A DNA stretch of 64,000 nt. Source: Anoplolepis gracilipes. Its lineage: Eukaryota; Arthropoda; Insecta; Hymenoptera; Formicidae. Both the position numbers and the translations under genes were made by a program. The DNA is taken from assembly GCF_047496725.1 (NCBI RefSeq), contig NC_132981.1, forward strand, positions 3,485,001-3,549,000, read 5' to 3'. The notes under the pieces were generated by a model. The model was given only the letters and a program-made list of their open reading frames with translations, had not been told where the DNA came from and made no database searches. Shown here one piece after another: positions 29,501-42,098 of the stretch. Every line of letters starts with the position of its first letter. The stretch's first letter is position 1.

Positions 29501-31130
29501 GTTCGTTTGCGCATTGCCATTTTCTCGATACTAACAAGTTTTATCGGCTTTCGGAAGCGGGGTTAGAGAAATTTTCCAAGAGAAAATTTTCATTGTTAAT
29601 AATTTATATAGTTATAATAGTTAATAATACATTTAAAAGGTCTCGCGTTTTTTTTTTTTTTTTTTTTTTTTCTTTTTACATTTGTCGCTAATTCGATCTT
29701 TGAGTTTTATCTCGCAATTGGCGAGTATTCTCAAAGCGGGTTATTGCACATTTCTACCTATCTGTCTGCGTCATAAAAAGTTGATATAACTGTATGACCA
29801 TGTTACTTGAATTACGTGCAGATAAAAATTTTCTCGTCCTTTATCGAGTTTTTCGAGTTATTCGGGGAGAGGTTACTCTCTTTTCCGACATATGTTCCAC
29901 CGATAAATTTACTGATATATCTTTTCATAGATAAATAAAAATGTAAAATAACTTTTTATTAGAGATAGATTCTGGTATAAAAAGTTCGTGCAAAATGCTC
30001 TTTTCTCAAGCTCCGAGTAAAGTCAATCTTTTAGAAAAATATATTAGAGTGCTCCTTTGTACAAATATATTAACGATCGATAATTTCGCTTTATCTGAAA
30101 ACATATCATAGGAATTTGAGTTGTAGCATATACGGCACGCAAGGATGACAAGCTTGAATTTGCAATATGCATCCGCACAGAGGCAAAAGATCGCAGGGCA
30201 ACGATTGCGATGCGAAGTATGCATGTACAACGAGTAACAAGTTCCTTCGAATCTAACATGCTGAACGCTTCACAATCGCGATTATAGACAGATTTTACAT
30301 ACGTTGAATCGTAAGGCAAATGTTTATAAAAACCGCGACAATTACAATATATTATTAGGCGAGAGAAAATAAAGATGTAAACGAAAATACATAAAATATA
30401 AATTAATAATTATAATAGTTACAAATTAATAATTTATACATCACGTAAAGATATCGATAAAAGCTAATTAGACGAAATTGCGATTTAATTAATTGAGAAA
30501 TATAATGCGATATTTAAATTAAATTATATATAAATCGAAAATATAAAATTGTATCTGATGCACGAGTATAAGATATCCAATCACACAGTAATCTGAGAAT
30601 TTTTCTTTTCATTAAATTGATAATGAAACGACAGAGATTGATTTGTTCAATTTATGTATTTGAATTACAATACCACACTCTATCGATGTTTACGTTAGTT
30701 ATATATTAGTATGACATCGAAACGGAAAGGCACAATTTGTCTACGTAAACTCCTTTGAAACTGTAGTTTCATCTTCCAATTCTATTTATTCAGGCACAAT
30801 GTGTACTCCAAACTAACTGGCTACGTGCAACATATTAATCATCCTTGTAAACTCGTTGCGAATGCATATATAACTTTAGCAACGATAGATGTTAAATACT
30901 GGACTATGAAGGGCGCTTATAATAATGTTTTAGCAACGTCAGTACGAGCGTATTTAACAACTATTAATGTTAAATAGAACGTAAACTTTAATCTAATAAT
31001 GGAGATTGATATTACAGAAGTATAATTATGAAAGTATAAGTGTGCAATATAATTTTTATATAAAATATAATTTTATATAAAATAGATTAGATGTGAATTA
31101 ATTTAACATTGAAGTGCTTTGATTGAGTCT
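26591..31130. other. Non-coding stretch, no gene supported
   Basis: AT-rich DNA with CpG-richer patches at about 27370-27560 and 28930-29340. A poly-T run lies at about 29649-29671. A short tandem of TAATTTTTATATAAAATA-like units lies at about 31048-31085. No reading frame has a recognisable domain or convincing exon boundaries. Confidence 0.45.
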
Positions 31131-31139
31131 ATTTTATAA

Positions 31140-31223
31140 GCACACAATCCACCCACGCCTATATAAATTAAATTAAATTTATGCTCAAAAATCCTAAAGG
31201 TGATATATTTTTGGCCGGTACTG
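31140..31223. mobile_element. Solo terminal inverted repeat of a Tc1-type transposon
   Basis: Read on the minus strand from 31223, the sequence starts CAGTACCGGCCAAAAATAT and continues into an ATCACCTTTAGG-like stretch. From memory this resembles the classical Tc1 end, which begins CAGTGCTGGCCAAAAA and is followed by a T-rich segment. The base pair outside the end (31224-31225) is TA, the target of Tc1/mariner elements. I see no partner end in the expected orientation upstream and no transposase frame, so this is a decayed or deleted element. The inner boundary is a guess. Confidence 0.55.
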
Positions 31224-32830
31224 TATATAGCTCGAATATGAATCCACAACCATCTTCGCTTATCGAATGTTTATTAAATCTAATTAAATCCAAATAAATA
31301 AAACATTTTATTTTTGACATTTATTTGATTCCGTCGCTCTTCAAAGTTTCCTAATTAAAAACTCAAAGAAAAAAATATACCTCAAAATTATGCGAAATCG
31401 ACACAGAGCGACAGAGTTTAACAATTAACTGTCAGTTTGTAACGCATGTATTATCTGCCTACCTACCTACGTTTACTTATACATACTTACTCCCGGGTGG
31501 AATATTAATGAGCTCTGCTCTGCCTAGTGGAGCACGTCGCCGAGCAGTTATAATTATGCTTCTGCCGAGATTAGCTGCTCTCTCTCTCTCTCTCTTGTAT
31601 CGTCGAAGGCCAGAGTTTGCCACTTTAACTCCGTTCGGTGAACTGAATTAACAAGCCTCAACAAGCCGCGTTTAACGGCATGCCGAAAATTCTCCGTGCC
31701 GTTAAAACTACAATGCATTCGCCGAAACGCTTGTCGTTTATTTCTTTGACGTACTTTATCTCGTTGAAAGTGTCCATCACTGCGCGACAAGATTTAATTA
31801 GCGTCAATTTGAGTGGTTAATTTTAAAAATGTCAAAAATTTTGCGAGGCCATTATTCGATGCTTCGCCCTTAGCATGCAAATTTTGTAAATATAAACTCG
31901 CTCTGTTGCTTGCTCTGTCCGCGACTAGAAATTTAATCTAGTATATGTGTGTAAATAATGGGCGGTATTTCACCAATTTCTCCAGCATTCACGTAGAACG
32001 GTAATGGAGAAATAAACAACGGTACATACATAGTATAAAAAATGCAAATAAGCCGTTAGTACACGTTTTTCACGATTAAGAGGAATTATAAAGCTCTTGG
32101 ACATTATTGCACTGTGCGCGGTGAGAATTACGAAAGGGAAAAATGTTCTCGCGTGACTTCTAATAGAAAAATGCGTGGAGAGAGTATATTTGTTATTCAT
32201 TTATTTAGAAAAGGGAATTCGCAGCAGACAGATATATTATTTTAGAAACTTGGTTTTCTTTTTGTCTTAAAAAAAAAAAAAAAAAACAATTTAAATAATT
32301 TGATCATCCATTAGTATGTCGACTCGTAAATTAACGTACATTTATTATAAATTCACGCAAAGTCCCGACTCTCCCATTCTCGGACGGTATTATACGTTCG
32401 CGTTACCCCGCATTTGCAAACTGCATTTGCACGCACACACAGCTGAGAATTAATCAATAGACTACGCACGCTTACCACACGTCTGCATATGGATGAGAAT
32501 TTGCCTCGAGGTAATAAAGGCTGTGCATAGAGCTTAGGAACTTCAATCCTCTCCTCCTGTCGTGGTAAAATACAAATTGCAAAATGCAAGAGAGATTTGC
32601 AATTTGTTGGTGCTCGTGTACTTCTCTTTTCATCGACGATGTACCTACCACGCGCGCGTTTCATAATCGTATTTACGAGCGAGCGATCGTCTGGGGACGG
32701 TTCTCTTCTTCGCATCAGTTGCCGAAGTTGCCGACTTCATAAGGACGGAAGTCGCGAGTGTAAAGTTTACATTACGATTATGCAAACACAACGGAGGCGA
32801 ATGCAAACTCGAGACGGGGTGAATCTGTCG

Positions 32831-32838
32831 TATATAAG
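32831..32838 (+). promoter_or_regulatory. Candidate TATA box
   Basis: TATATAAG followed by a CG-rich segment, inside a CpG-rich patch (32350-32880). A start of transcription would be expected around 32860. No downstream coding exon is recognised, so this would have to serve an untranslated first exon, possibly of Dop1, or a non-coding RNA. Such motifs occur by chance in AT-rich DNA. Confidence 0.2.
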
Positions 32839-34187
32839 TCTCGCCCGCGTTAGCGAACAAGTTTGCTACGATGACGCACGATGAAATATCTCGATTATAA
32901 ACACGCGGAGGATATGCGGGATATGATTCAAGGGGTGAATGTACACACTAAAACGAAGGAAAGAGTGTTATTTAAATATGAATCGCGTGCACCATAGTTT
33001 CTCTGAATTACGGAAGAGATTGAAGGAAATATTCTTTCGAAAGTGTCTGCCTTGCGTCTGGAAAATAGCAAAAGTTGTTCAAATAATTTCAAATCCATTT
33101 TGTATCTTTTTTCTTGCAAGTCGTGAACAGCATTAATTTATGTGACACACACAATAAATGATTACAAAAAATAAAAGTCTAATGGATTTAAATCAAAAGA
33201 TTATGGTGAACGTGCTGGGAGTCTACCTCGTCCTATTTATCGATCTTGGAAGAACTTGCTTAAAAATGTTCGAATTGTAACAAAGAAGTAAGTCGAGCAT
33301 TTTCTTTAATCTTTCCATAACACAGAAACTATGATATGTGCGATGTTTAATGTCTAATGTTTAATTAACTTTTTTTTATTTGTTTTAACATGTATATTCA
33401 CTCTTTGAAGTATTGCATTTATGAATCATGTTATATTGCAGGAGAGCGACACTTTATATTTACAGTTGTAAAAATTATTAGAGAACATACCGATTACTCA
33501 TAATACCTATTACTCTTCATTTATTATGTTTAAAACAAAATAGAATTTAATTAATCATGAAATCAATTAATTACAATTTATATAAATAAAATTGATCACT
33601 TATTAAAAAGCTAGTGGCTTTTCAATAATATAATAATTTCATTGTTTTAATAATCTTTTACTGTTAAGTAGTAGTTACTTTTCAAATAAAAGACAATATA
33701 AATTTCAATTTTTTCCCTTTTGTTCTCTTATTTTAATGGAAAAAAAAAGCAAAAGGTACCTTCATGCGATACACTTTACCTGACCTAACTTTTCAATTCG
33801 CTTTTATCACATGTTATGTTGTCATTGCAGATTGATTGATTTGTAAAATAATATACAGATAGTGTTTGATAAAACTGATGTTAAAGCGTGACGAAAAATT
33901 GATTGGATTTAATTGACGCAGTGGGACGCAATTTTTCCGCAGATACGCGTATCACGTATCATCGCTATCACGCTTGAAAATGAAAACTACTGACCGTGCT
34001 AATATTATCTGAGCAAACTGACGAATCGACGTCACGTGCCATTTTGGTTGCGATTTTATAGCAGTCTGGTCGTTCGAGCGGAACGAAATAAATTCCGAAG
34101 CTTTCGTACACTCCCGCTCTTTTCGCGGGAGAACCATCATAAAATAAAGGGGAGTGATTCATGTTTCCGCCCACTAGTCTTAGGCGC

Positions 34188-34195
34188 TATAAAAA
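34188..34195 (+). promoter_or_regulatory. Candidate TATA box in CpG-rich patch
   Basis: TATAAAAA lies between GGCGC and GCAAGAGCGCGCGCC, a canonical TATA box in an otherwise CG-rich context, preceded by CCGCCCACTAG. Transcription would be expected to begin near 34218-34225. It points toward Dop1, about 19 kb downstream on the same strand, and could be a promoter for an untranslated first exon. There is no direct proof in the sequence. Confidence 0.3.
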
Positions 34196-37100
34196 GCAAG
34201 AGCGCGCGCCGAAACACGGCGCTCTAGGGGGTGAACTACCCGACTCGCGGAACAAAATACCGCCGCACATGGCATCAGGTTAACTCGCTTGGCTAGTGTA
34301 TGACCTCAGGTGCAACGCCTGCAAGGAGACGTTGGCATATCGACCAATGCAGCTCGACCTCCATCCGTTCTGCGAGCGCGCTATTAATTTATTTAAAGTA
34401 TTTTTGGGGGCCTTCGATTCTTTCTCCACCCTTCCAACGTTACAAAATCGGAATATCTACTCCCTGGAAAAACGTGGAAAATTTGATATCCTCCACTTGA
34501 TTTCTTTTGTATCTGGAAAGATCAGGGAATTTTTCAAAAATTCTCTCTTTGATAATTTTGCTCTCATATTTTAAACAGTCAGCCAGCAAATTATGCATTT
34601 AAAATATATTTAAAATATATATTTATTTTTGTTTATATGTTTAATGTCTTAAAAAATATTAAATGTGCAGTATTTCTTTGCATATATTCTTTGTAATTTT
34701 TAGTGATAAAAAAATGAAATTTTATGCAAGTGAAAAATGTTTATCTTATTTTTTTATTTAGTAGAGTCACAAATCTAGCATTTGACACTTGAGAGGCTCT
34801 AATTTCCTTTCGTATGACTGGGAAACATTAGAAAATGTGTATGCAATGAAAAAATTTATTTTAGAGAAAGTTGTATCAAAAAGTCTAAAATATTCTCTTT
34901 ATTTTGAACAAAAATATCTGGAGGGAATTTTTTTACAAAATTTTTGAGGATATACTCATATACCTTTAAAATACATTCTCATACGATTGAAAACATTGAT
35001 GCATTATACATAAGCTTGGAGAGATTTTCAGAACGTAAAAAATATTACTGATGATAATATATGTTCTAAAAGTATGCAAATATGTATGTTACAGCTAACT
35101 TTTTACGACGCGCGTAAGTTATGAAACTTTTATGAGCGAAAAATATTAAACAGTTATTGTACAAGTTGGAATATTATTCGAAGCCATGTAACGAACACAG
35201 TTTTTATTCGCAATGAAAATAATTTAAAATTTATATCAAGCTATAAAAGTACACATCTTAGGCATAATACATATAGGTTTTTTTCAAAGAAAAAAATCGA
35301 GTTGTTATTTGCGAATGCAATTTGAGCGAAAGGGAGTGAAGGAATTCTTTTTAAAAGGACATTGTTGACCTTTATTTTCGAACGAAAATGTTCGCTTACC
35401 AATAAATAAACGTCGCTCCGTAAATAAATAGTCGAAGCCTTAAAAAAAGATCAATCTCTTTCACCCGCAGCTTTTCCGACATATGAAAGCCTTTTTCCCG
35501 GCACTCTGGCCTTCTTTGTCTTTCGCTATCGTCAACGAAGTCGCGTTATGTAATTAGATTCTCGTGGATAAGAGGTCAACCTGTTAGGAAAGCCGACCTC
35601 AGCTGCCAACGTAGTTCGCGGTCGTGGCCAATCGCTCCTGTGTAATGTTACGGTACATGCACCATACTCTGCGACAAACGAGCACGTAAATGGCCTAATT
35701 AGCGCAAACATGCGCCCTTCTGTTCCCAAATCCCTTCGAATTCCCTACCGAATTCCTATTGCTGTGGATATTAGGTATATCGTCGACAAGGGATTAAATG
35801 TCTCTAAAAAGATATATCTCCGATTAAGCTTTTTTACATTTTTATATACTTTTTTTATATTGTTATGTAACACGTGTTTTTAATTTTCGTAACCCAAATT
35901 AGGTAAAATAAATTTTTTTCTCATAAACTATTTATCTGAAAGTGACAGGAACGAATAATTATACATCAGTCTTATATAATGTAGGTTGTCGTTGATTGAT
36001 AAATTATATTTATTCATATGTTAGAGACGCTCTTATATAATATGATTTCGAAAAAGAAACTACCAACTCTTGCGAGTGTAAATCTTTTATCGACGTAAAC
36101 CTGGCAGTTGCTTTTGCTATAACTGTAGTTTCGCAAGCAAAAGTTGAAAATAAAATCACATATAGAATTTATGTTCGAGATCAAGAATGATCTCTCGCTC
36201 TGGACGACATCGATCGGTGCTCAAACTTAAAAAAACTTTCTAACTCTTAGTGGGTATTAAAAATCTATCAGACCAGAAAATAAACGGAAAGTTTCTGCTA
36301 ACTTTCTTGCACAAGAATCTCGTCCCCTGTACAAAGTAATGCCCCTGTAGATCTTTGATAAAGCGATAATTTGACCTTCGCGTTTGTTCTCGTTTATCAT
36401 TAAAGGGCGTGTGTGTTCAGAAAAGGAATTTTGCCTACAGCTATCAAAAATAGATAGATGTAGTAGATCGAAATCCCCTGTGGGAACATTCGCACTCTGT
36501 GCACTGTTACAGTTACCGTACAGTATACATACTGCTGTATCGAAGGCGAACTGGAATTACGTGTTTCGATCTCGTTGTTAGTACGATATAGTATATCCTT
36601 TGTCAATTAATGAAGCAGGATAAAAACAATTAGCGAAAGTTATTATATATACTTGAGTTCGATTATTATTTACAGTAAAATATTTTACATTACAATAATT
36701 AACTAATTTACAACATTATTATGCTTCGTATTTAAATTTATTTATCTAGATAGGTATTTTTAAATGATAGAACGATTATCCCTTTGAGCTTGATTTCTGA
36801 TTTTCTCGTCATATAAAATTAATATTAGTGGAAGTATAAAACCACTAATAATAAGAACAACTTAATAAAAACATTGCATTATAAGTCTTTATTATAAGTA
36901 AATATATATTATTATTATTATTTATTCTTAATTCTTGCCTTTCAGCTTCAGATGGCTTCCCGCTATAAGTAAATATATATAATGCTTTTATATTATTGCG
37001 TTTATTGTCAGTAATTATGCGAACGTTTTAATATAATGTTTTTTCTGCAGATATTAATTAATTTGATATCTTAACGTATACTAATTATAATTTATTTTAC

Positions 37101-40100
37101 ATATATTATCCCATTTGTATTGAAACGTATTTTCGTCACGTGTTAAAAATTTTAAAATAAAGTTTTAAAGATGTTTTAAAGACGTTCTAGTAAATGACAG
37201 ATTACTAATAAAAATAGCTGTTTATTTTATTTTAAAAAATTATCTTTTTTTCTTTTAAATTTTGAAATTACAATCAATATTTAATTTTGTACATGAAAAC
37301 AAGAATGGGAAATTAAAAATATATCTATTTTTTTGAAAAAAGCCAGAAAAATTAAGCTAGCTGATAATTTCTTAATCGATTAATAATGTATCTAGCACAA
37401 ACGTGTCTTTCGACGAGGATGGACGACGGAAATTAGAAGCGATAAAATAGGTTGCTTGAAGATTGAGAGACTCAAATTGACCACGCCGAAAATTCTTGTC
37501 GCGTTCTCATAAATAACGTACGTCATCGGTAAATCATCGCATCTTTCATCGAAAAAGGAAGGAAGGATTTGACTTCGAGACGAGAAGTAAAGTCCCGCAA
37601 GATAAATGTGCGAAAAAAAAATACCGCGACGAATCCAATTTCTCATGAGGCCAAGATGTCGTTCCGGTGGCTGCTATTCGAAAAAAAATAGTCGGCGGAA
37701 ATAAATCGACGAGTGACAATTGGTCGAAAGCTGATTTTCCGACCTTTTCCGTACCTTATGAAAGGTACGCCAAAACTCTTCGATTTTATCGTTTTAGCGA
37801 TAGAATTTTTAGAGTTTGGAGTAGAATTCTTTTCACATTTTATGATAGATAATTCTATTCATCGCGAGGTTTTAATATGCGACACTGAAAATCTCTATAA
37901 TTAAAGTAGGCAAAAATAAAGTCAGGAAAAAATAAAGTATTATACACGTGAGAGAAAAAGAGAGAGAATTTCAATGAGAGGAAAATTCAATGCCGGGCTT
38001 AGCGAACTAGCTGCAGTTTTTCATTACTTTTTCGCGGTAAACTCTTCAGTGAGAGCGTAAATATTCTCGATACTTGATATGTACTGCTATCTCTTAAATG
38101 CAAAAGGATCTTCATATGCATTGATTGCAGTGGAGATACAATGTCAGCCTACGTTCTATCGTATTTCCAAATATTCAAAGACCCAACGCGATATAAACTC
38201 ACAGATATGATAAAAAAGACACACGATATTTTGAAATTTTTATTCAATTAATTTTGACAATGGTTACATTTATTATTAATTTTATCATTTGGATGAAAAA
38301 TTAAAAAATCTGTCAGTATCTATATAATTTTGAATATGAAAATCGTATTTGAGTTGATCAAGATTGAAATTTATTCATTTTCCTTATTTTATCTTTATAC
38401 CCTTACATTTTTTAATTGTATTATGTATAAAATTTCATAAAATATTTTTATAACTCTTTCAAAATATATTTTTTTTTAATATTCTGATAGTACAATTTTA
38501 CTTGTAATAAATATTAATTGTAGTTTATATATACTTTTCTACATTATTCTTCCAAATAAAAATACTTAAATATATAAAAATTTATATGTAAAATATATAT
38601 TTTTTGTCTGCAACGAAGTACACATTTTCCAATGAATCTTTCAAAACGATTTCAATTTGTACGAAGTAATGAACTCTGAAGTAACAGTAAGTAATGCAAA
38701 AGCGTGTGTGGAAAATTGGAAAGCGTAGTCCTACGATGTATATTTTATATCAGATCTCAGAACGGTATGCGTGGAATTTTGATAGAATCTCGATGCAACT
38801 ACATTAGATATATAGCGATAAAAGATTCCACGTGCCCTATACAATTCTAAGTAAAATGACAAGTAAAGAGGATTACATATCATGCAAAGTACTCACAACC
38901 CAGTTTTCCTTTCCGTCGAGACTTTGCTGGAAGAAACTATATCGCGTGGGAGATATCATAAGAGATTCTGGAATTGAAAAACATAGAAAACGTTGGCTGC
39001 GAAACATATTACATGCAAAAGCAAACATATAGGTAAATCAAATTATTGATATTCTATAATTATATATATCGCAAGCTTATATTTATTACAAGTGTATATA
39101 TTATTGACAAGATAATCTAAAGCAAAAGTTTTATCAGAAATATTTGCCCATTTAACTCATCTCGAGATAAACGACGATATTTCTTTTTCACGCGCGCTAT
39201 CAAATGATAAATGATATTAGATTGAAGTTCAAGCTTAACGCAAAGGCTGAGAATCATTCGATCAATCGTCGAGAAAAGGAATTCGTCTCGGGAATATAAC
39301 TGCCTGGCAGTATCACGATAAGAATCACATCACGTCATAAGGATACGAAACCATTTATTCTGTATATATACACTTTGGCGTTGATTTTAATTAAAGCGTC
39401 CGCCGCGCGACTGCTTCAAATTAATATTCGAATGTCATCGCAGCTGGCCTCACAAACGACAAATGTTTAATTACAATATCAAAGAAATCGTAATACTGTC
39501 ACGTTTATTACACATATCTATATGCATTAAATTAATAAAAAAATGATTGATTTAATAAAAGGAAAAAGATCAGAAAAAATCTTTCTGATCAATTTGATCT
39601 GCCGAAATTATTAGAGGTAAGAAAGCCATATATTCATTTGTTGTGAATTGGGTATTTATTTGTGAATTATTTTATATTAATTAGATGCTGTCAAATTCAC
39701 GTCAGAGGTGAACTGCAACTTTGCAAGTGTCATTAATATTAAATACGAATTTTAGATAATTTTTTCTTTTATTTTTAGGAAGGATTGATATTTATTTAGA
39801 TAATTTAAATAATTTATTGCAATAGCTATAATTGCAATTGTAATAAATTGAAATAAATCTAAAATTCTCCTTGATGAGCTATCATTTAGGCTTTACCAAT
39901 TTTATTTTCATTAACATCCAATATCTTTTCTTTACATTTTTCTTATCCTCCTCTCACTTTTCCAATTATCGAATTGATATCATACTAAGTCCATAACATA
40001 GATACAGTACGTACTTGGACTGGAAGAAGAGAGAATTTCTTTTCTATTAAGGATCTTTTTATCGCGAGCACCTACAATTTCGTTCCCCCTGTCTGACCAG

Positions 40101-42023
40101 ACATCGATGTTTTTCACTTATTCCACGGAGCCCGTTATCTCGATTAATGGCGTACTACAATTAAATTTTCAGATTCGTCTGCTACGCCAGTCGTTCTTCT
40201 TCTCCCATCCTTTCTTTTCTCTCTTTTAATAGCGCAATTATTTCTATAACTACCAATTTAATAAATTACACCGTTTCGCATTCAAATGAGGGTTGCGAAA
40301 AAAGAAGCTACGCGCAAAAATGAAACATCGATCTTCTCTTTTAATCTGCGAATCTCTCCAAGGTAAAAATGTTTTCGTATTGATTATACCAAATATTATC
40401 TTGTAATTTTCCCATTAACTTTATTTATGTTTTTTAGCGTTATTTACATATTTTGCAAATATACATATTGAAAATGTAGATTTTATATGTTACGTATCGG
40501 TAGTTTTAAAGATATTATTTAATATTATATTTTTGATATTATATTTAATCTTATTATTTAATATTTATTATATATTTTTAAATACTATGTTTTAATTACT
40601 ATGATATTAGTGTGGGCAGATAAATAATATTTGATCCACGTATTATTTTCCATATATCGAAAGAAGAGTCTAATACTAAAATGAGAAAGGCAGACATATA
40701 TATGAGCGTCCACGCCGCTTTTTCATTCTCGCATCGCTCTCTCAATGAAGTTATTGATTGGTATACACTTTCAATAACAAACGGTCCAATTGTGCCGCAT
40801 CGTTGAAAATAAAACGAAAAGGAACTTTCAAAGGATTACATATTTGATGGAGAAGAGGCTTCGAGAGCTTCAAATAGCATCATTCAACCGACTATGGTTT
40901 TTTCTTTATCTTTTTTTTTGTCTTCAAAAGTTCTACTTATTGTTAGCTTTACTCGTAATTGTTTATAAAATAAATATCGTTGCCATAGATAATTGATGTC
41001 TTAATTATGAACAAGTAATCACCGATTCTGGAAGAGGATATAAGACAGTATAGAAGAAATTTACAAAACTCCTAAGGCGATTTATCAGTGAATTTTCGAT
41101 ACAAGTCTCTCGAGATCGGATGGAAAAGGAAATGCGTCACATAAAAGTGTTCTTTCCAATGCTCTTTGTCATTTATAGTACACGTAACAAAAGGCGCTCT
41201 GATATTTCCTGCACAACAATTTCTTAGAAGAATGATCAGTTTATCTGTAGAGAGAATTGTGTTTTTTTTTTTTCACAATCCCCGCTTTTAATACTGAACG
41301 ATGTAATTAGAAATAATCGTGCTGTAAGCGGCAAAAAGAGAAGATAGCAGACGAAAAACGACTACAGTCGCAGACGAATCTGAAAATTTAATTGTACAAG
41401 TGAGATCACAAATTTAATTGTAAAGGATAAATTATTTGATTGAAGGAAATATATTTCGAGAGAATATAATTGACAAATCTGCTGCATTATTTCTTCTATC
41501 TCTACCAGCTGATCGTGGCTTGTCATGTATCTTTTATGATTGCATTTTTGTCCTTTCTGGTGACACTTTTCTGCAAACGAAAATACACATTTCTGCGCAT
41601 ACATGCATAACAGAAACAATTTCTATTCCGCCGTGGGTAGCCACAAAAGATGATTGAAATCGTCAATAGACAATCATCTCTCATCCAGACATTTCAATGA
41701 AATATTCCATCCCAATCGTTGTAGGTTTTCAGTCTCCGTAAAATATATATAATTTGTTTTCCAAAATTATTTTTAGGCGAATCTTATCAAATTTTCTGAA
41801 AGTTTATAAAAATTGTTCTTCAAGGTACGTGTCTTTTTTGTTACGTCATAGAAAATTTTCCAAAGAATTCAATAAGGAGAAATATAAATATGTCGATTAT
41901 GTTAACTTCCCGCATTTCTGCGGAAATCACAGCGATTGCCTTGAAATGAAAACGGTTTCAATGCAAACTGCTATTCGTGGAAATATGGATAGCATAGAAA
42001 GTAGAAAATATATAGGAGCAGTT

Positions 42024-42031
<8 letters not shown>

Positions 42032-42092
<61 letters not shown>
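42032..42092. repeat. (AT)n microsatellite, about 61 bp
   Basis: Pure AT dinucleotide repeat, preceded by CATACAT and followed by CAGAATATAATG. A second, shorter AT run lies at 42448-42472. Confidence 0.95.

Positions 42093-42098
<6 letters not shown>

Larger units (their letters stand above)
31226..42031. other. Long non-coding stretch with scattered CpG-rich patches
   Basis: No gene recognised. CpG-richer patches lie at about 31490-31790 (with a short TC run at 31578-31597), 32350-32880, 34020-34340 and 35510-35750; two contain TATA boxes listed separately. Smaller items: an inverted repeat TATTAGTGG/CCACTAATA with a 10-bp loop at about 36822-36850; a TATAAGTAAATATATA stretch occurring twice near 36893 and 36964; an inverted pair ATTATTAAAAAGC/GCTTTTCAATAAT near 33600-33632. 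The overlapping frames around 32353-32884 show no domain. Confidence 0.45.
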
